From Alphaproteobacteria bacterium MarineAlpha11_Bin1 (lineage in GTDB: Bacteria; Pseudomonadota; Alphaproteobacteria; MPNO01; UBA830), in contig PTJZ01000002.1 in NCBI GenBank assembly GCA_002937455.1, forward strand, positions 310,001 through 374,000: DNA of 64,000 nt, given 5' to 3'. Of the stretch, positions 41,408 through 50,960 are shown in pieces. The translations under genes were made by a program, and so were the position numbers. The notes beneath the pieces were generated by a model, which worked only from the letters and a program-made list of their open reading frames with translations, made no database searches and was not told the origin of the DNA. The first letter of the stretch is position 1. Each line of letters begins with the position of its first letter.

Positions 41408-42049
41408 ATGACACATAAACTTAAAAACGGTCTTCATAAAGGTATCGACGGAATAGCTAGATGCCTCTGGGCGGGCAATGCGACCGATTATTTAGCTTAC
41501 CACGACGAAGAATGGGGAATGCCCGTCGCAGATGATCAAAAAATATTTGAAAAGATCTGCTTAGAAGGGTTTCAGTCCGGATTATCTTGGCTAACGATCT
41601 TGCGAAAGCGTGAAAACTTCCGCTCCGCCTTTGCTGATTTCGACTACCACAAAATCTCAAAATTCGACAAACAGGATATACACCGATTACTTACCGATAA
41701 AGGCATAGTCCGGCATCGTGGAAAAATCGAATCCACCATCAACAACGCCAAGCGGGCCGTGGAGATGGTCGAAGAATTCGGGGCCTTGGGCTCGTTTTTC
41801 TGGAAACACGAACCTAACGCAAAAATGCGTCCCAAGAAACTTGATTACAAAACCCTACAAACCCTCAATAAGACGCAAGAATCAAACTTGCTTGCTACGG
41901 ATTTGAAGAAACTCGGGTGGACTTTTGTGGGGCCAATCACGGCATATGCCTTCATGCAAGCGATAGGAATGGTAAATGACCATGTTGAAGGTTGTGAATA
42001 TAGAAACCAGGTGGAACAAGCCCGAAAAAATTTTCAAAGGCCTTCTTAA
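41408..42049 (+). CDS. tag: DNA-3-methyladenine glycosylase I
   Basis: A protein of about 213 residues of the Tag family. It removes 3-methyladenine from alkylated DNA in base excision repair. Recognised from RCLWAG, YHDEEWGMPVADDQKIFEKICLEGFQSGLSWLTILRKRE in pieces, the aromatic FVGPITAYAFMQAIGMVNDH, and zinc ligands in the first Cys, the DEEW-flanking His and the NDHVEGC His and Cys. ATG at 41390 is an alternative start. It ends 7 bases before the convergent cyclophilin gene. Housekeeping repair function is expected. Confidence 0.9.
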   Translation: MTHKLKNGLHKGIDGIARCLWAGNATDYLAYHDEEWGMPVADDQKIFEKICLEGFQSGLSWLTILRKRENFRSAFADFDYHKISKFDKQDIHRLLTDKGIVRHRGKIESTINNAKRAVEMVEEFGALGSFFWKHEPNAKMRPKKLDYKTLQTLNKTQESNLLATDLKKLGWTFVGPITAYAFMQAIGMVNDHVEGCEYRNQVEQARKNFQRPS

Positions 42050-42056
42050 ATTACGC

Positions 42057-42620
42057 CTATTTTCCTCCTTCGACATCTGCAGCAACGCGCATTCTTAAGA
42101 TTTTATCCGGATTTGATACCGTCCCATTACGAGCTCCATCGCCCTTTTTGATCTTGTCGACGTATTCCATACCGGACTTGACCTTTCCCCATACTGAGTA
42201 CTTGTTGTCCAGCCATTCTGAATCGCCAAGCATGATGAAAAACTGGCTGTCGGCGCTCGAAGGACTGGTTGCACGGGCCATTGATAAAATGCCGCGAACG
42301 TGTCTTTCTGACGAAAATTCAGGCGGTAAATTTTGTCCAGACCCACCGGTACCATCCCCGTCTGGATCACCAGTTTGAACCATAAATCCGTCAATTACTC
42401 GATGGAATGTAAGGCCATCGTAAAACTTTTGTCGAACTAACTCCTTGATGCGGGCAACATGCTTAGGTGCAAGATCGGGCCGCATTTCGATGACGACGCG
42501 ACCATCCTTTGTTTCAAGATAAAGCGTATTCTCAAGATCCGCTGACATTGAAGTCCCCATTGTTGTGATAAACAGCAGCAAACATATCCCGGCCGCTGTA
42601 AGCGATATCCGACCAGACAT
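42057..42620 (-). CDS. Periplasmic cyclophilin-type peptidyl-prolyl isomerase
   Basis: A 187-residue cyclophilin with a signal peptide (about 1-26, ending SMSAD). The catalytic region FHRVIDGFMVQTGDP, the SQFFIML segment and KYSVWGKV are present. It catalyses cis-trans isomerisation of proline bonds during folding of exported proteins. The gene is monocistronic and convergent with tag. Confidence 0.9.
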   Translation of the reverse strand: MSGRISLTAAGICLLLFITTMGTSMSADLENTLYLETKDGRVVIEMRPDLAPKHVARIKELVRQKFYDGLTFHRVIDGFMVQTGDPDGDGTGGSGQNLPPEFSSERHVRGILSMARATSPSSADSQFFIMLGDSEWLDNKYSVWGKVKSGMEYVDKIKKGDGARNGTVSNPDKILRMRVAADVEGGK

Positions 42621-42712
42621 TTCTCTTCTCCAAGCTATCAGCGCCTTGTAACGCTGTATTATCCATTATCTAGCCCATTCCCCGTCAGCAGAAAACCGTA
42701 TATCTTGCCAAA

Positions 42713-43711
42713 TCAGATGACAAATTCTGTTAAAGCTTCGGGGGCATATAAGTCGTCGGGAGTAAGCTTACGATGCGTCACGCCCTGTTCATCGCAGTAC
42801 TGCAAAAATGCTTCGATGGTCACCCGGCTGGAATCGATGCCGTAAGGCCATATTCCGTTATCCCCGAATACGGTGCCTGCTGTTCGCTCTGCGTTTACAT
42901 AACCCCACGGCACCGGGATCTGCGACGCCGTTACGCTCGTCAGCCTTGCGATGGACCGGTCGCGTGCTTCCTCAAACGCCGTCATTAGATTTCGAGCAAT
43001 CCACGGGTATTCTTCATACACCTCACGTTTGATCGCGACGGTATGCATAATAGGAAAGATACCAGTTTCCTCAAAATATGCTTCCTCTACTTCCCTGTAA
43101 TTAGGAATCAGGCGAACGATATTGTTACTCTCTTCTCCGAACGCATGAGGGGGGTGTGCTGAAATCATACAGTCGATCTCGCCAGATAGAAGCATCTCAA
43201 CTAGAGACCTTTCTGCCACCTGCGTATATTTCACACCGTTCGGAAGATTAAGGTTAGCCATTTCGACGCGGCCGGGCGCATTGACACCAGCTTGCACCCA
43301 TTCAACTTCGTCGAGCTTGGCACCGCCTTGGTGATGTAACCATCCTCTGGCATATACAGTTGCCGTTTGTGACCATTCCGGGATACCAATACGTTTTCCC
43401 CTCAGGTCGGAAGATTTCTTTATGAATCCATCACCCCTTATATAAAATGCTGAATGTCGAAACACGCGGCTAATAAACACCGGAATTCCTGTAATTGGTG
43501 GATTGTCTTGGGACATAATCGAGCAATACTTCGCGAAGGATAGTTCCGACACATCCCACTCAAAAGATTTGGCAAAACGATAAAAGATCTCTTCGACCTC
43601 CATCTGAAGGTGCGTAATTTCAATCCCTTTTGGTTTCACCAAACCTGACGAAATATCTCGGACATGATCATAATCCCATGTCGCCATTGTAAGGTGAATA
43701 TCGTTATGCAT
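42713..43711 (-). CDS. 4,5-dihydroxyphthalate decarboxylase-like protein
   Basis: A 332-residue protein with the type 2 periplasmic-binding-protein fold but no signal peptide, so it is cytosolic. The opening YDHVRDISSGLVKPKGIEI, VEEIFYRFAKSFEWDVSELSFAKY and PVFISRVFRHSAFYIR segments match the 4,5-dihydroxyphthalate decarboxylase (Pht5) family. Such enzymes decarboxylate hydroxylated aromatic acids without an organic cofactor. A close strong AAGGAG site precedes the ATG. It is divergent from an AraC-type regulator, which probably controls it. Some family members are annotated as ABC binding proteins, but the absent signal peptide argues against transport. Confidence 0.8.
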   Translation of the reverse strand: MHNDIHLTMATWDYDHVRDISSGLVKPKGIEITHLQMEVEEIFYRFAKSFEWDVSELSFAKYCSIMSQDNPPITGIPVFISRVFRHSAFYIRGDGFIKKSSDLRGKRIGIPEWSQTATVYARGWLHHQGGAKLDEVEWVQAGVNAPGRVEMANLNLPNGVKYTQVAERSLVEMLLSGEIDCMISAHPPHAFGEESNNIVRLIPNYREVEEAYFEETGIFPIMHTVAIKREVYEEYPWIARNLMTAFEEARDRSIARLTSVTASQIPVPWGYVNAERTAGTVFGDNGIWPYGIDSSRVTIEAFLQYCDEQGVTHRKLTPDDLYAPEALTEFVI

Positions 43712-44207
43712 GCCGGTCTCCTTTATGCATTATTGTGAGAGATGCAGCAGTTAGTCTAGGCCGACGATAACGCCGACAAACTGCGCCGAAATTAAGCCTA
43801 TGAGAATAACCTTGGACCACTCTACAAAGCCTCGCTGGTCAATCGGATACTATCCGATATAGCGATGTGGTTTCTCACAATACCCATAATTACAGTTATA
43901 AACGCTATAGCTGAGAATTTAAATTACCCGGTCGAAATTGACGATTTGACCTAACGATAACCTCCGCATTGGCGTAACCCACTTGCCCTAAATTGCAGGA
44001 GCAGGCATGGTCGGTACGGAACATGGTTGCATAGAGTTTAAGTAATGAACGAGACAGGTAATACCGTAATATCGGTAAGCCTTACTTGCATAAAAGTGCC
44101 ACCCACCGGGGGCCAAATGTTATAGGCGTGACTTCAGCCTTGAGGCCTTTACAGAGAGGGGTCCATGCTTTTGATCAACTGCAGCAATATTAGTCTCTGA
44201 CAGGGAT
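43712..44207. promoter_or_regulatory. Divergent control region between decarboxylase-like gene and AraC regulator
   Basis: About 495 bases between two divergent genes. It must hold both promoters and probably the operator of the AraC-type protein. I see no clear direct repeat pair. The ribosome binding sites are AAGGAG for the decarboxylase gene and CAGGGA for the regulator. Confidence 0.4.
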
Positions 44208-45206
44208 ATGTCTGACTTCGAACTTCCCTTACGTGGTTCAGTGTTTTTGGAAACATCTGATGCTGAGTTGGCGCGACGTGAGATGTCGAAAATTCTGGCG
44301 CCACACGCAATGATGCCAGCCGATGACTCGCGCCCCTTCCTTGCAAGACATCATCACGCCCGCCTCGCCGGTATGTCAGTGAATTTCATTCAATACTCCC
44401 CTGGTGCATCGATTAGCGCTGATCTTTCTCGCCGCTTTTACCTAATCCATTACGTGCTCGGTGGCCAATGCCGCCTCGGACCAGAAACAGGTGGCCGTGT
44501 ACTAACATCAGGCGATATCGCAGTGATCAATCCGACGGAACCATTTTCGCTCACAACAACAGCTGATTGCGGTCAGATCGTTATCAAACTTGAGTCCGCA
44601 GTACTGAACGATACAGCTCACAAGAGATTCGCCATTCCACAGCATCCGCCTATCCGCTTCGATCCGGCGATCCAGAGTCCGCAGGGTGAATCAGTCGCAC
44701 TTGTCATCGACTTGATATGTAAAAAAGCTGACACTTTGTGCTCAGACGGCCTTGGCCCTAAGACCGAAGGTTTACTCGCCGAACTTTTTATTGTGACGCT
44801 GATTGAGTCCCTTCCTCACAACCATTCTGCGGTCATCGCCTACAAGAGTAGTGATAGCGGGATTGCGCCGTGGTACGTTAAGCGGGTGGAGGAGTACCTT
44901 GACTTGCACGCTGAGAAAGACATCCGCATCCGTGACATGACTGCGATCGCCGGCGTTAGCGAACGTACACTCTATAACGGATTTCGCGTTTGGCGGGCTA
45001 CATCACCCAAATCATATCTCAAAGCAGTGCGGCTCGATCGGGTGCGAACTGAATTGCTAGGTCTGAAAGCCAAGTCACGAAGCGTAAGCGAGATAGCTCG
45101 CGAGGCTGGCTTCCGGCATATGGGAAACTTCGCCCGAGATTACGGGAAGCGTTTTGGCGAAAGACCGTCAGATACGTTGCGCTATCGGTTAGCACCGAAA
45201 GAATAG
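44208..45206 (+). CDS. AraC-family transcriptional regulator
   Basis: A 332-residue regulator. The N-terminal half is an AraC-binding-like sensor (about 30-200; ISADLSRRFYLIHYVLGGQCRL in pieces, SGDIAVINPTEPFSL). The C-terminal 110 residues hold two helix-turn-helix motifs: IRDMTAIAGVSERTLYNGFR and SVSEIAREAGFRHMGNFARDYGKRFGERPS. It most likely activates aromatic-degradation genes in response to a substrate or intermediate. Divergence from the decarboxylase-like gene, and the Fe-S/CoA ligase genes 135 bases downstream on the same strand, make these its likely targets. Confidence 0.88.
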   Translation: MSDFELPLRGSVFLETSDAELARREMSKILAPHAMMPADDSRPFLARHHHARLAGMSVNFIQYSPGASISADLSRRFYLIHYVLGGQCRLGPETGGRVLTSGDIAVINPTEPFSLTTTADCGQIVIKLESAVLNDTAHKRFAIPQHPPIRFDPAIQSPQGESVALVIDLICKKADTLCSDGLGPKTEGLLAELFIVTLIESLPHNHSAVIAYKSSDSGIAPWYVKRVEEYLDLHAEKDIRIRDMTAIAGVSERTLYNGFRVWRATSPKSYLKAVRLDRVRTELLGLKAKSRSVSEIAREAGFRHMGNFARDYGKRFGERPSDTLRYRLAPKE

Positions 45207-45340
45207 GCTTAATTGTGCAGCGGAGTGTATTGAATTGCATTTTTTGGATATATTTTTCTTTAAAGCTGCATGCATCTACATATTTTTAGGGATAAATTAG
45301 GTCTAAGAAGTTTTTCGACGATTGCAGTACAGGGATATCC

Positions 45341-46264
45341 ATGGCCGCCACGTCAGATATAGACCCGGAAGACGCAAAGAAAGCCATTCTGGAATACTGC
45401 CTAAAAAAGGGTGCACTAGTCGCAGGGATCGCAGATATCGAAGTCGTTAACAGGATCGCGCCGGAGGGACACCGACCCTCAGACCTATGGCCGCGCGCAA
45501 AATCTATCATCTCCCTCGGTGTCGGTGGCCAAACGCAAGGGGCTTGGGCTGTACCCGCCAAGGCCCTTGGATATTTTGGATCCACCGAAGTTAGAGCATA
45601 TACAGTCGCCTACGGTGCCGCTTTCTATATTGAGAACAAATTCGGAAAGCGCGCCATTTATTGCCCGCCGGATATGGACACGGAAGCTGGCCCGCGGGTC
45701 CCGTTTCAGAGCCTAAAGCTTCACGCTGAGATCGCCGGGATCGGAGCACGATCGCTGGCAGGTGATATCCTCCTTCACCCAGAATTTGGTTACATGTATT
45801 TTGCTTCTGTCTTCACTGAACTGGAACTTCCTCCCGATCAACCGATGCAGGACAACCCATGCCCGACTTCATCATGCATCGACCTGTTCCGCAAGTCTGG
45901 TCAGACTCCCTGCATGAAATTTTGTCCAGTCCAGTGTTTATCCGGAGATATCGACGAAGACGGTAACCAGCTCGAAATGCGCTACGACATGGCATCCTGT
46001 GCCGAAATGACCCAACAGTTCGAAGCAATCCCGGGGGTTCTTGCAGATGCAATTCGGGCAGAAGACGAAGAAGAACGGGAAGACCTGTTGTTCGACGCTG
46101 AGAATAAAATACTCTGGTACAAAATGTCAGTAGGCTCCGGTGGCTTACTTGGTCAGTGTTTTGAGTGTATGCGAGTATGCCCTATTGCTAACCAGTCACC
46201 ACAGGCCGATCCTATACGTCGGCACCAGACTAGGTTGGCCGCTGAGGCGGAGCCTGGCCAATGA
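45341..46264 (+). CDS. Iron-sulfur protein related to QueG/reductive dehalogenases
   Basis: A 307-residue protein. The N-terminal 190 residues resemble the cobamide-domain half of epoxyqueuosine reductase and reductive dehalogenases (GIADIEVVNRIAPEGHRPSDLWPRAKSIISLGVG in pieces, and GIGARSLAGDILLHPEFGYMYFASVFT). The C-terminal part has clustered cysteines, CPTSSC, CMKFCPVQC and CFECMRVCPIA, fit for two [4Fe-4S] clusters, but the first cluster spacing is unusual. It is not a typical QueG since it is coupled by a 4-base overlap to a CoA ligase gene. A dehalogenase, a reductase, or an electron carrier for an aromatic pathway are all possible. Confidence 0.7.
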   Translation: MAATSDIDPEDAKKAILEYCLKKGALVAGIADIEVVNRIAPEGHRPSDLWPRAKSIISLGVGGQTQGAWAVPAKALGYFGSTEVRAYTVAYGAAFYIENKFGKRAIYCPPDMDTEAGPRVPFQSLKLHAEIAGIGARSLAGDILLHPEFGYMYFASVFTELELPPDQPMQDNPCPTSSCIDLFRKSGQTPCMKFCPVQCLSGDIDEDGNQLEMRYDMASCAEMTQQFEAIPGVLADAIRAEDEEEREDLLFDAENKILWYKMSVGSGGLLGQCFECMRVCPIANQSPQADPIRRHQTRLAAEAEPGQ

Positions 46265-48252
46265 CCCGCGGTCTCAAGCGCAGCCAGATTGGCATGTCTG
46301 AAGAGATGATCCAAACATATGGCGAGTCAATCTTCGAGATGAGCCATAACATTCAGGTCCGGCGCGGCGACGCGGTTCGCAAGCTAGATTGGAAACAAAT
46401 TGAGTCAACTCGCGCCGACCGTGGTATGTCCGACGCCGAGCTCGCTCGGCAGCTAGGCCTGACGCATGACCAGGTTACTTATATCCGGACCATTATGGAA
46501 CGTAGAAAATTCAAACGGCATAACTATCACCGCCTATACGATCTAGGAGGTGGACGACGCTTCCGTAGCGAGAGGTTTGTACCACATAGCGAACGTTTCG
46601 AGTACCGCCCAGAGGCGCTGGATCTTCGTAAAGCTCTCGACTTCGATCCTCGGATAGCATCAAAGCACCTTCGTCTTGGAAACTGGAATGGTGATACCGT
46701 CGCTAATTGGGTTCAGAAGTGGGCGACGGAGAAACCCGAAGCCAATGCCGTTATAGACAGTAGCGGCGAAACCACGTTTAAGCAGATCTACGAGGACGCT
46801 TTGCGATTGGCCAATAGCCTTCTCGAACTTGGTATTCGCAAGGGCGACGTTGTGGCGATCCAACTTCCTAATACGACCGAATTCATGACTGTCTACTTTG
46901 CCGTTTGCATGATGGGTGGCGTTTTGTCGACAATGCATATGCCCTACCGCTCTGGCGAATTAAAGCCGTTACTTACACACGGCAGCGCGCGAGCCATTGT
47001 TTGCAATAGCAGAACCAATTATTACGACGCGCCATCAGAAATGTTGGGGCTCTGCGACCGGGTGGATACCCTTGACCATGTAATCGTTGCGTCCGAATCC
47101 GCTCCAGCTGGCACACTCTCGTTACATCGATTAATTCGAGAAGGCACCAAAGATCAGATAGAAAATCCGCCGGTCGCATCGGATCCCGCTATACTTTGCT
47201 TCACATCTGGAACGTCGTCCGCGCCGAAAGCTGTCGTGCATAGCTACCAGACCATGTTGGCAAATAACCGGATCGCGGCTCCGATCTATAACATGACAAA
47301 TGATGACATTGTCCTCGGCGGCCCACCATTCACGCATGCATTCGGCATTTGTGTGATGAACCTCACACTTATGGTCGGCGCGGCCAGCTTAATGATGCCG
47401 GCTTTTTCTCCAAAATCCCTGATCGAACTGATAGAAACGTCTAAGCCAACGGTTATTTTCGTTGCACCCGCTCATGTCGCGGCATGTCTGAAGGAAGGTT
47501 CACTGAAAAGTGGAAATTTATCTTCGGTACGCATTGCAACTATTTCTGGCGCCGCTTGCCCACCGAACATTGCCTATGCTCTGGAAAATGCAATGCCGCG
47601 CGGTTCGGTGGGTCAGATGTGGGGAATGACAGAGTGCTTTATGGGCCTTCATACACCGTTTGACGCGCCAGCCAATGTGAGATGCGAAAGCCTCGGAGAT
47701 GTAACTCCCACTTTCGAAGTGCGTATAATTAGCGAAAATGGATCGGCGATCGCTGACAATATCGAGGGAGCTCTAGAAATACGTGGGTGTTCCGTAGTTG
47801 CCCGTTACTTCAATAATGAAGAATCAAACCGTACGGCATTTACCGGTGACGGTTGGTTCCGGACGGGTGACCTCGCCACTAGGGGGCTAGATGGACTCCT
47901 CCGGATAACGGGTAGAGAAAAGGACTTAATCAATCGCGGAGGGATCAAGATCAATCCAACCGATATCGAAGCGGTTATCGACACCCACCCTTCAGTTGTA
48001 ATGTCAGCTATCACACCGTTACCAGATGAGGTCCTTGGCGAGCGTCTTTGTCTGTACGTTCAGCTTAAACCGAATGAAGCTCTCAGCTTGGAACAGATCT
48101 GCGAATGGCTCAGCGAAAACCAAATTGCTAAAATGAGATGGCCCGAGCGGTTAGAGATCGTTACACAAATGCCGATGACCCCTACGAAGAAAATTATCAA
48201 AGGAGCCCTTATAACAGGGCAGGTAGATTTAAAAAATAATGCTAATAAATAG
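46261..48252 (+). CDS. AMP-dependent CoA ligase with N-terminal helix-turn-helix-like extension
   Basis: A 663-residue protein. Residues from about 130 on form an acyl-CoA synthetase: TSGTSSAPKAVVHSY, GQMWGMTECF, GWFRTGDLA, GREKDLINRGGIKINPTDIE and TPTKKIIKGAL with the adenylation lysine. It activates a carboxylic acid to its CoA thioester. The first 120 residues are additional and include MSDAELARQLGLTHDQVTYIR, which looks like a helix-turn-helix, then basic residues. Ordinary CoA ligases of this group are about 540 residues. The ATG overlaps the preceding Fe-S gene's stop. The acid substrate is unknown; cyclohexanecarboxylate-like or aromatic acids are suggested by context. Confidence 0.87.
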   Translation: MTRGLKRSQIGMSEEMIQTYGESIFEMSHNIQVRRGDAVRKLDWKQIESTRADRGMSDAELARQLGLTHDQVTYIRTIMERRKFKRHNYHRLYDLGGGRRFRSERFVPHSERFEYRPEALDLRKALDFDPRIASKHLRLGNWNGDTVANWVQKWATEKPEANAVIDSSGETTFKQIYEDALRLANSLLELGIRKGDVVAIQLPNTTEFMTVYFAVCMMGGVLSTMHMPYRSGELKPLLTHGSARAIVCNSRTNYYDAPSEMLGLCDRVDTLDHVIVASESAPAGTLSLHRLIREGTKDQIENPPVASDPAILCFTSGTSSAPKAVVHSYQTMLANNRIAAPIYNMTNDDIVLGGPPFTHAFGICVMNLTLMVGAASLMMPAFSPKSLIELIETSKPTVIFVAPAHVAACLKEGSLKSGNLSSVRIATISGAACPPNIAYALENAMPRGSVGQMWGMTECFMGLHTPFDAPANVRCESLGDVTPTFEVRIISENGSAIADNIEGALEIRGCSVVARYFNNEESNRTAFTGDGWFRTGDLATRGLDGLLRITGREKDLINRGGIKINPTDIEAVIDTHPSVVMSAITPLPDEVLGERLCLYVQLKPNEALSLEQICEWLSENQIAKMRWPERLEIVTQMPMTPTKKIIKGALITGQVDLKNNANK

Positions 48253-48514
48253 CAATAAACTGATTGCCTATAATGCTTCGCCGTTAATAGACGAAAAAGA
48301 GCAGCCAACTAAAGTTACCTGACGAGAATTACAGACTGGAGATACGTTTCAATGTAATTTTCCCGGTTCGATAGTTATACCAGGCTCACCATTTCCAACA
48401 TACTGCAATTTGCAAACTCTATTTTAGAAGCCGTATCAATCCACCTGGTCATATAAAAACAATAACTATGCTGAGTTTACTGGGTAAAGTTTTCGTTAAA
48501 GAGAGGCTACTCTG

Positions 48515-49204
48515 ATGTCATTGGATTTTTCTCCTTGGGTACCACCGTCTATCACTATACAACACAGCGTAGATCGCTTCCCTGTCCGGCGTATATACAC
48601 AATAGGCCGAAATTACTCGGATCATGCGGCGGAGACGGGCCTCGGAAATAATGGCGCTTCTGTTCCTGGTGTTTCACTTAAGCCTGCGGACTCCGTAATA
48701 GGCAACCATGATACGCTCATATATCCGCCAGCTACCCAGCACCTTGACCCAGAAGTGGAAATGGTAATCGCTATCGGAACGGCTGGTAACAATATTGAGC
48801 CGGAGAATGCGTTAGAGCACATCTTCGGTTATGCAGTAGGGTTGGATGTAATCCGAAGGGATGTTATGCGTGAATGTATTGCTAACGAACATTCCTGGGA
48901 TCTTTGCAAAAGCTTTTCCGGCGCATCCCCTGTCGGGGATATCGCTTCTGCTTCGGATATCGGACACCCGATCAATGGCGAAATCAGCCTCCGGGTAAAC
49001 GGAGAACTACGGCAGGCCGGTGATATCGCAAGCCTAATCTGGAACCCAGCGAATATCGTTTCAAATCTCTCCCGCTATGGCACCCTAGAACCCGGTGATC
49101 TCATTTTTACGGGGACCCCAAAGGGTCCAAGACCGGTCGAACGCGGGGATCTCCTTGAAGCCTCTATGGCTGGCGTGGGATTCCTAAACGTTCGAGTTGG
49201 CTAA
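48515..49204 (+). CDS. Fumarylacetoacetate hydrolase family protein
   Basis: A 229-residue FAH-fold enzyme. Metal ligands are expected in HLDPEVEMVIAIG (Glu pair) and GLDVIRRD (Asp); TIGRNYSDHA near the N-terminus, SKSFSGASP-like DLCKSFSGASPVGD and FTGTPKGP near the end are typical. Members hydrolyse C-C bonds of acylpyruvates or decarboxylate 2-oxo acids in aromatic catabolism. The gene stands alone, 260 bases after the CoA ligase gene, with GAGAGG upstream. It would suit a step after ring cleavage. Confidence 0.87.
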   Translation: MSLDFSPWVPPSITIQHSVDRFPVRRIYTIGRNYSDHAAETGLGNNGASVPGVSLKPADSVIGNHDTLIYPPATQHLDPEVEMVIAIGTAGNNIEPENALEHIFGYAVGLDVIRRDVMRECIANEHSWDLCKSFSGASPVGDIASASDIGHPINGEISLRVNGELRQAGDIASLIWNPANIVSNLSRYGTLEPGDLIFTGTPKGPRPVERGDLLEASMAGVGFLNVRVG

Positions 49205-49484
49205 CCCCCCGAACGGCACAGTAAACTTGTCCGGATCATGCCATTTTTCGAGGGCAATTATGGCACGGCCCTCACCAATTAATAACCAAATTTAATGCGT
49301 CGAGACCAGATTAAAGGACTATAACTCTTTTGCTTCTCTGGCTCAGACCTACGGAATTTAGAAGCCATTACATCGCGTTGATTCCTATATATAGGAAAGT
49401 GCCGGTTGATGGCTGTATTATACTGATTCGAGATTTCTCACATTTGCCCATTGCCGCCGTAATGTAATGGCGGTGAAATAGGGT

Positions 49485-50378
49485 ATGAAAAATTCCTCTC
49501 AGGTTACTGGTTATTTTATTGTTGTTATCGGCGCCCTTGCATTCGCCGGTAACAACGTATTTGCAGTTCTCTCATACGAGGCTGGGACTACGCCGCTCAC
49601 GTTGATCACTGGCCGAATGATCTTCACGCTAATCGCTTTGACTTTGATCATGAAGCTTCTCGGGCTAACCATTCCACTGCCCAAAAAAGAGAGGAACGCA
49701 GCGCTCGGGCTAGGTCTACTGAATGGGGCCATGGCATTCTGTCTAATGTCGGCTTTTGATTATGTCGCCGTTGGACTGGCGGTCCTCGTTTTCTATTTAT
49801 ATCCTCTACTCACAGGTATATCTGCCTGGATAACTGGACAGGAAAGACTAAATACTGGGTTGGTTGTCGGACTGATCGGCGGATTTGTTGGACTAGCGCT
49901 AGCCCTAGAAATTACCGGGGATTCAGCTAACTCGATCGGGGTAACGCTGGCAGGTTCCGCAGCACTCTTGATGGCAGCTACTGCCTTGTTGAGCGCCCGC
50001 GTACTTAAAACAGACAATGCTCGATCAGTCACACTTCATATGCATATTTCCGCGGCAGCGATGTTTGTCATTGTATCGATTATCCTTGGAGAACTAAGCC
50101 TGCCCGAAACTTCACTAGGGTGGATTGCGTACCTGAGTGTACCGGTATTCTACACAATTGCGATTGCCTCTTTTTTCACAGGAATAGCGCACATCGGTGC
50201 AGTTCGAACCTCACTGGTCATGAATCTGGAACCAATAGGTAGTATCGCTCTTGGCTTTCTCTTGCTCGGTCAGATCCTGTCGCCGCGTCAACTCCTCGGT
50301 GCAGCTATTGTAATCGTTGCGGTGACGGCAATTAAATGGCTTGGCGGGAAGCCGAAAGCCACTCCCCCAACTGAATAA
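49485..50378 (+). CDS. EamA/DMT-type transporter
   Basis: A 297-residue membrane protein with ten helices in two EamA repeats (about 5-140 and 150-290). The repeat ends GGFVGLALALEI and LGAAIVIVAVTAIKWLGG are typical. It likely exports or imports a small metabolite; direction and substrate cannot be read. It lies between the FAH-type gene and RidA gene on the same strand. Confidence 0.85.
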   Translation: MKNSSQVTGYFIVVIGALAFAGNNVFAVLSYEAGTTPLTLITGRMIFTLIALTLIMKLLGLTIPLPKKERNAALGLGLLNGAMAFCLMSAFDYVAVGLAVLVFYLYPLLTGISAWITGQERLNTGLVVGLIGGFVGLALALEITGDSANSIGVTLAGSAALLMAATALLSARVLKTDNARSVTLHMHISAAAMFVIVSIILGELSLPETSLGWIAYLSVPVFYTIAIASFFTGIAHIGAVRTSLVMNLEPIGSIALGFLLLGQILSPRQLLGAAIVIVAVTAIKWLGGKPKATPPTE

Positions 50379-50537
50379 GGATCACTATAGGGAACACTTT
50401 TATCTCCCGGGGTCAAAGAAAGGGTGGATGCTAATTTTGTGGGTATCGGGAGCAGCGCCAATTTTTATTATAACCCAACTTGCGTGTATGCCTCAGAAAT
50501 TCCACACTCCCTATCAGGGATTTATTCGGAGTGGGTC

Positions 50538-50960
50538 ATGAGTAAGAAAATTGAAAATATCCATTGGCCGGATGCGCCCGATCTGTGGATGCCTTATGCG
50601 CCCGCTATAAAGGTTACGGGAGGTTGTCATGTTCATTTTGCGGGTGTTACAGCAGCGCCTGTTTACCACCATCATCCACATCGGCCGGAAGAATTTGACT
50701 CGATGCCCGCCGATATGGGCGGCCAGACCCGCGCCGCCCTACAAAACCTCCAAAAAGGGCTCGATGCTGTAGGTGCTAGTTTCGCTGACATAGTCACCGC
50801 TTCACGCTTCGTTACCGACCTGTCTAATCAGGATTTAATGAATAAAGTTTGGGCCGAGTACTTTGGCGATGCCAAGCCTGCAACAACAACGGTTCAGATC
50901 GTTCAACTCGCAACCGACCCTCGTTGTTTGATCGAAATCAACGCCATTGCCGTAGTCTAA
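50538..50960 (+). CDS. RidA family protein
   Basis: A 140-residue member of the RidA/YjgF family. The start at 50538 follows GGAG six bases upstream; the longer open frame to 50424 adds unrelated residues. Features are the AGVTAAP segment, GGQTRAALQNLQKGLDAVGASFADIVTASRFVTD in pieces, and the end DPRCLIEINAIAVV with the expected Arg and Glu. Members hydrolyse reactive enamines or imines, or act in aminoacid and N-heterocycle breakdown. The histidine-rich VYHHHPHRPEEF insertion is not usual. Confidence 0.82.
   Translation: MSKKIENIHWPDAPDLWMPYAPAIKVTGGCHVHFAGVTAAPVYHHHPHRPEEFDSMPADMGGQTRAALQNLQKGLDAVGASFADIVTASRFVTDLSNQDLMNKVWAEYFGDAKPATTTVQIVQLATDPRCLIEINAIAVV

Noticed and set aside
42713..43711. 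ABC transporter substrate-binding protein
   Set aside because: No signal peptide and no transporter genes adjacent; motifs fit the dihydroxyphthalate decarboxylase family better.
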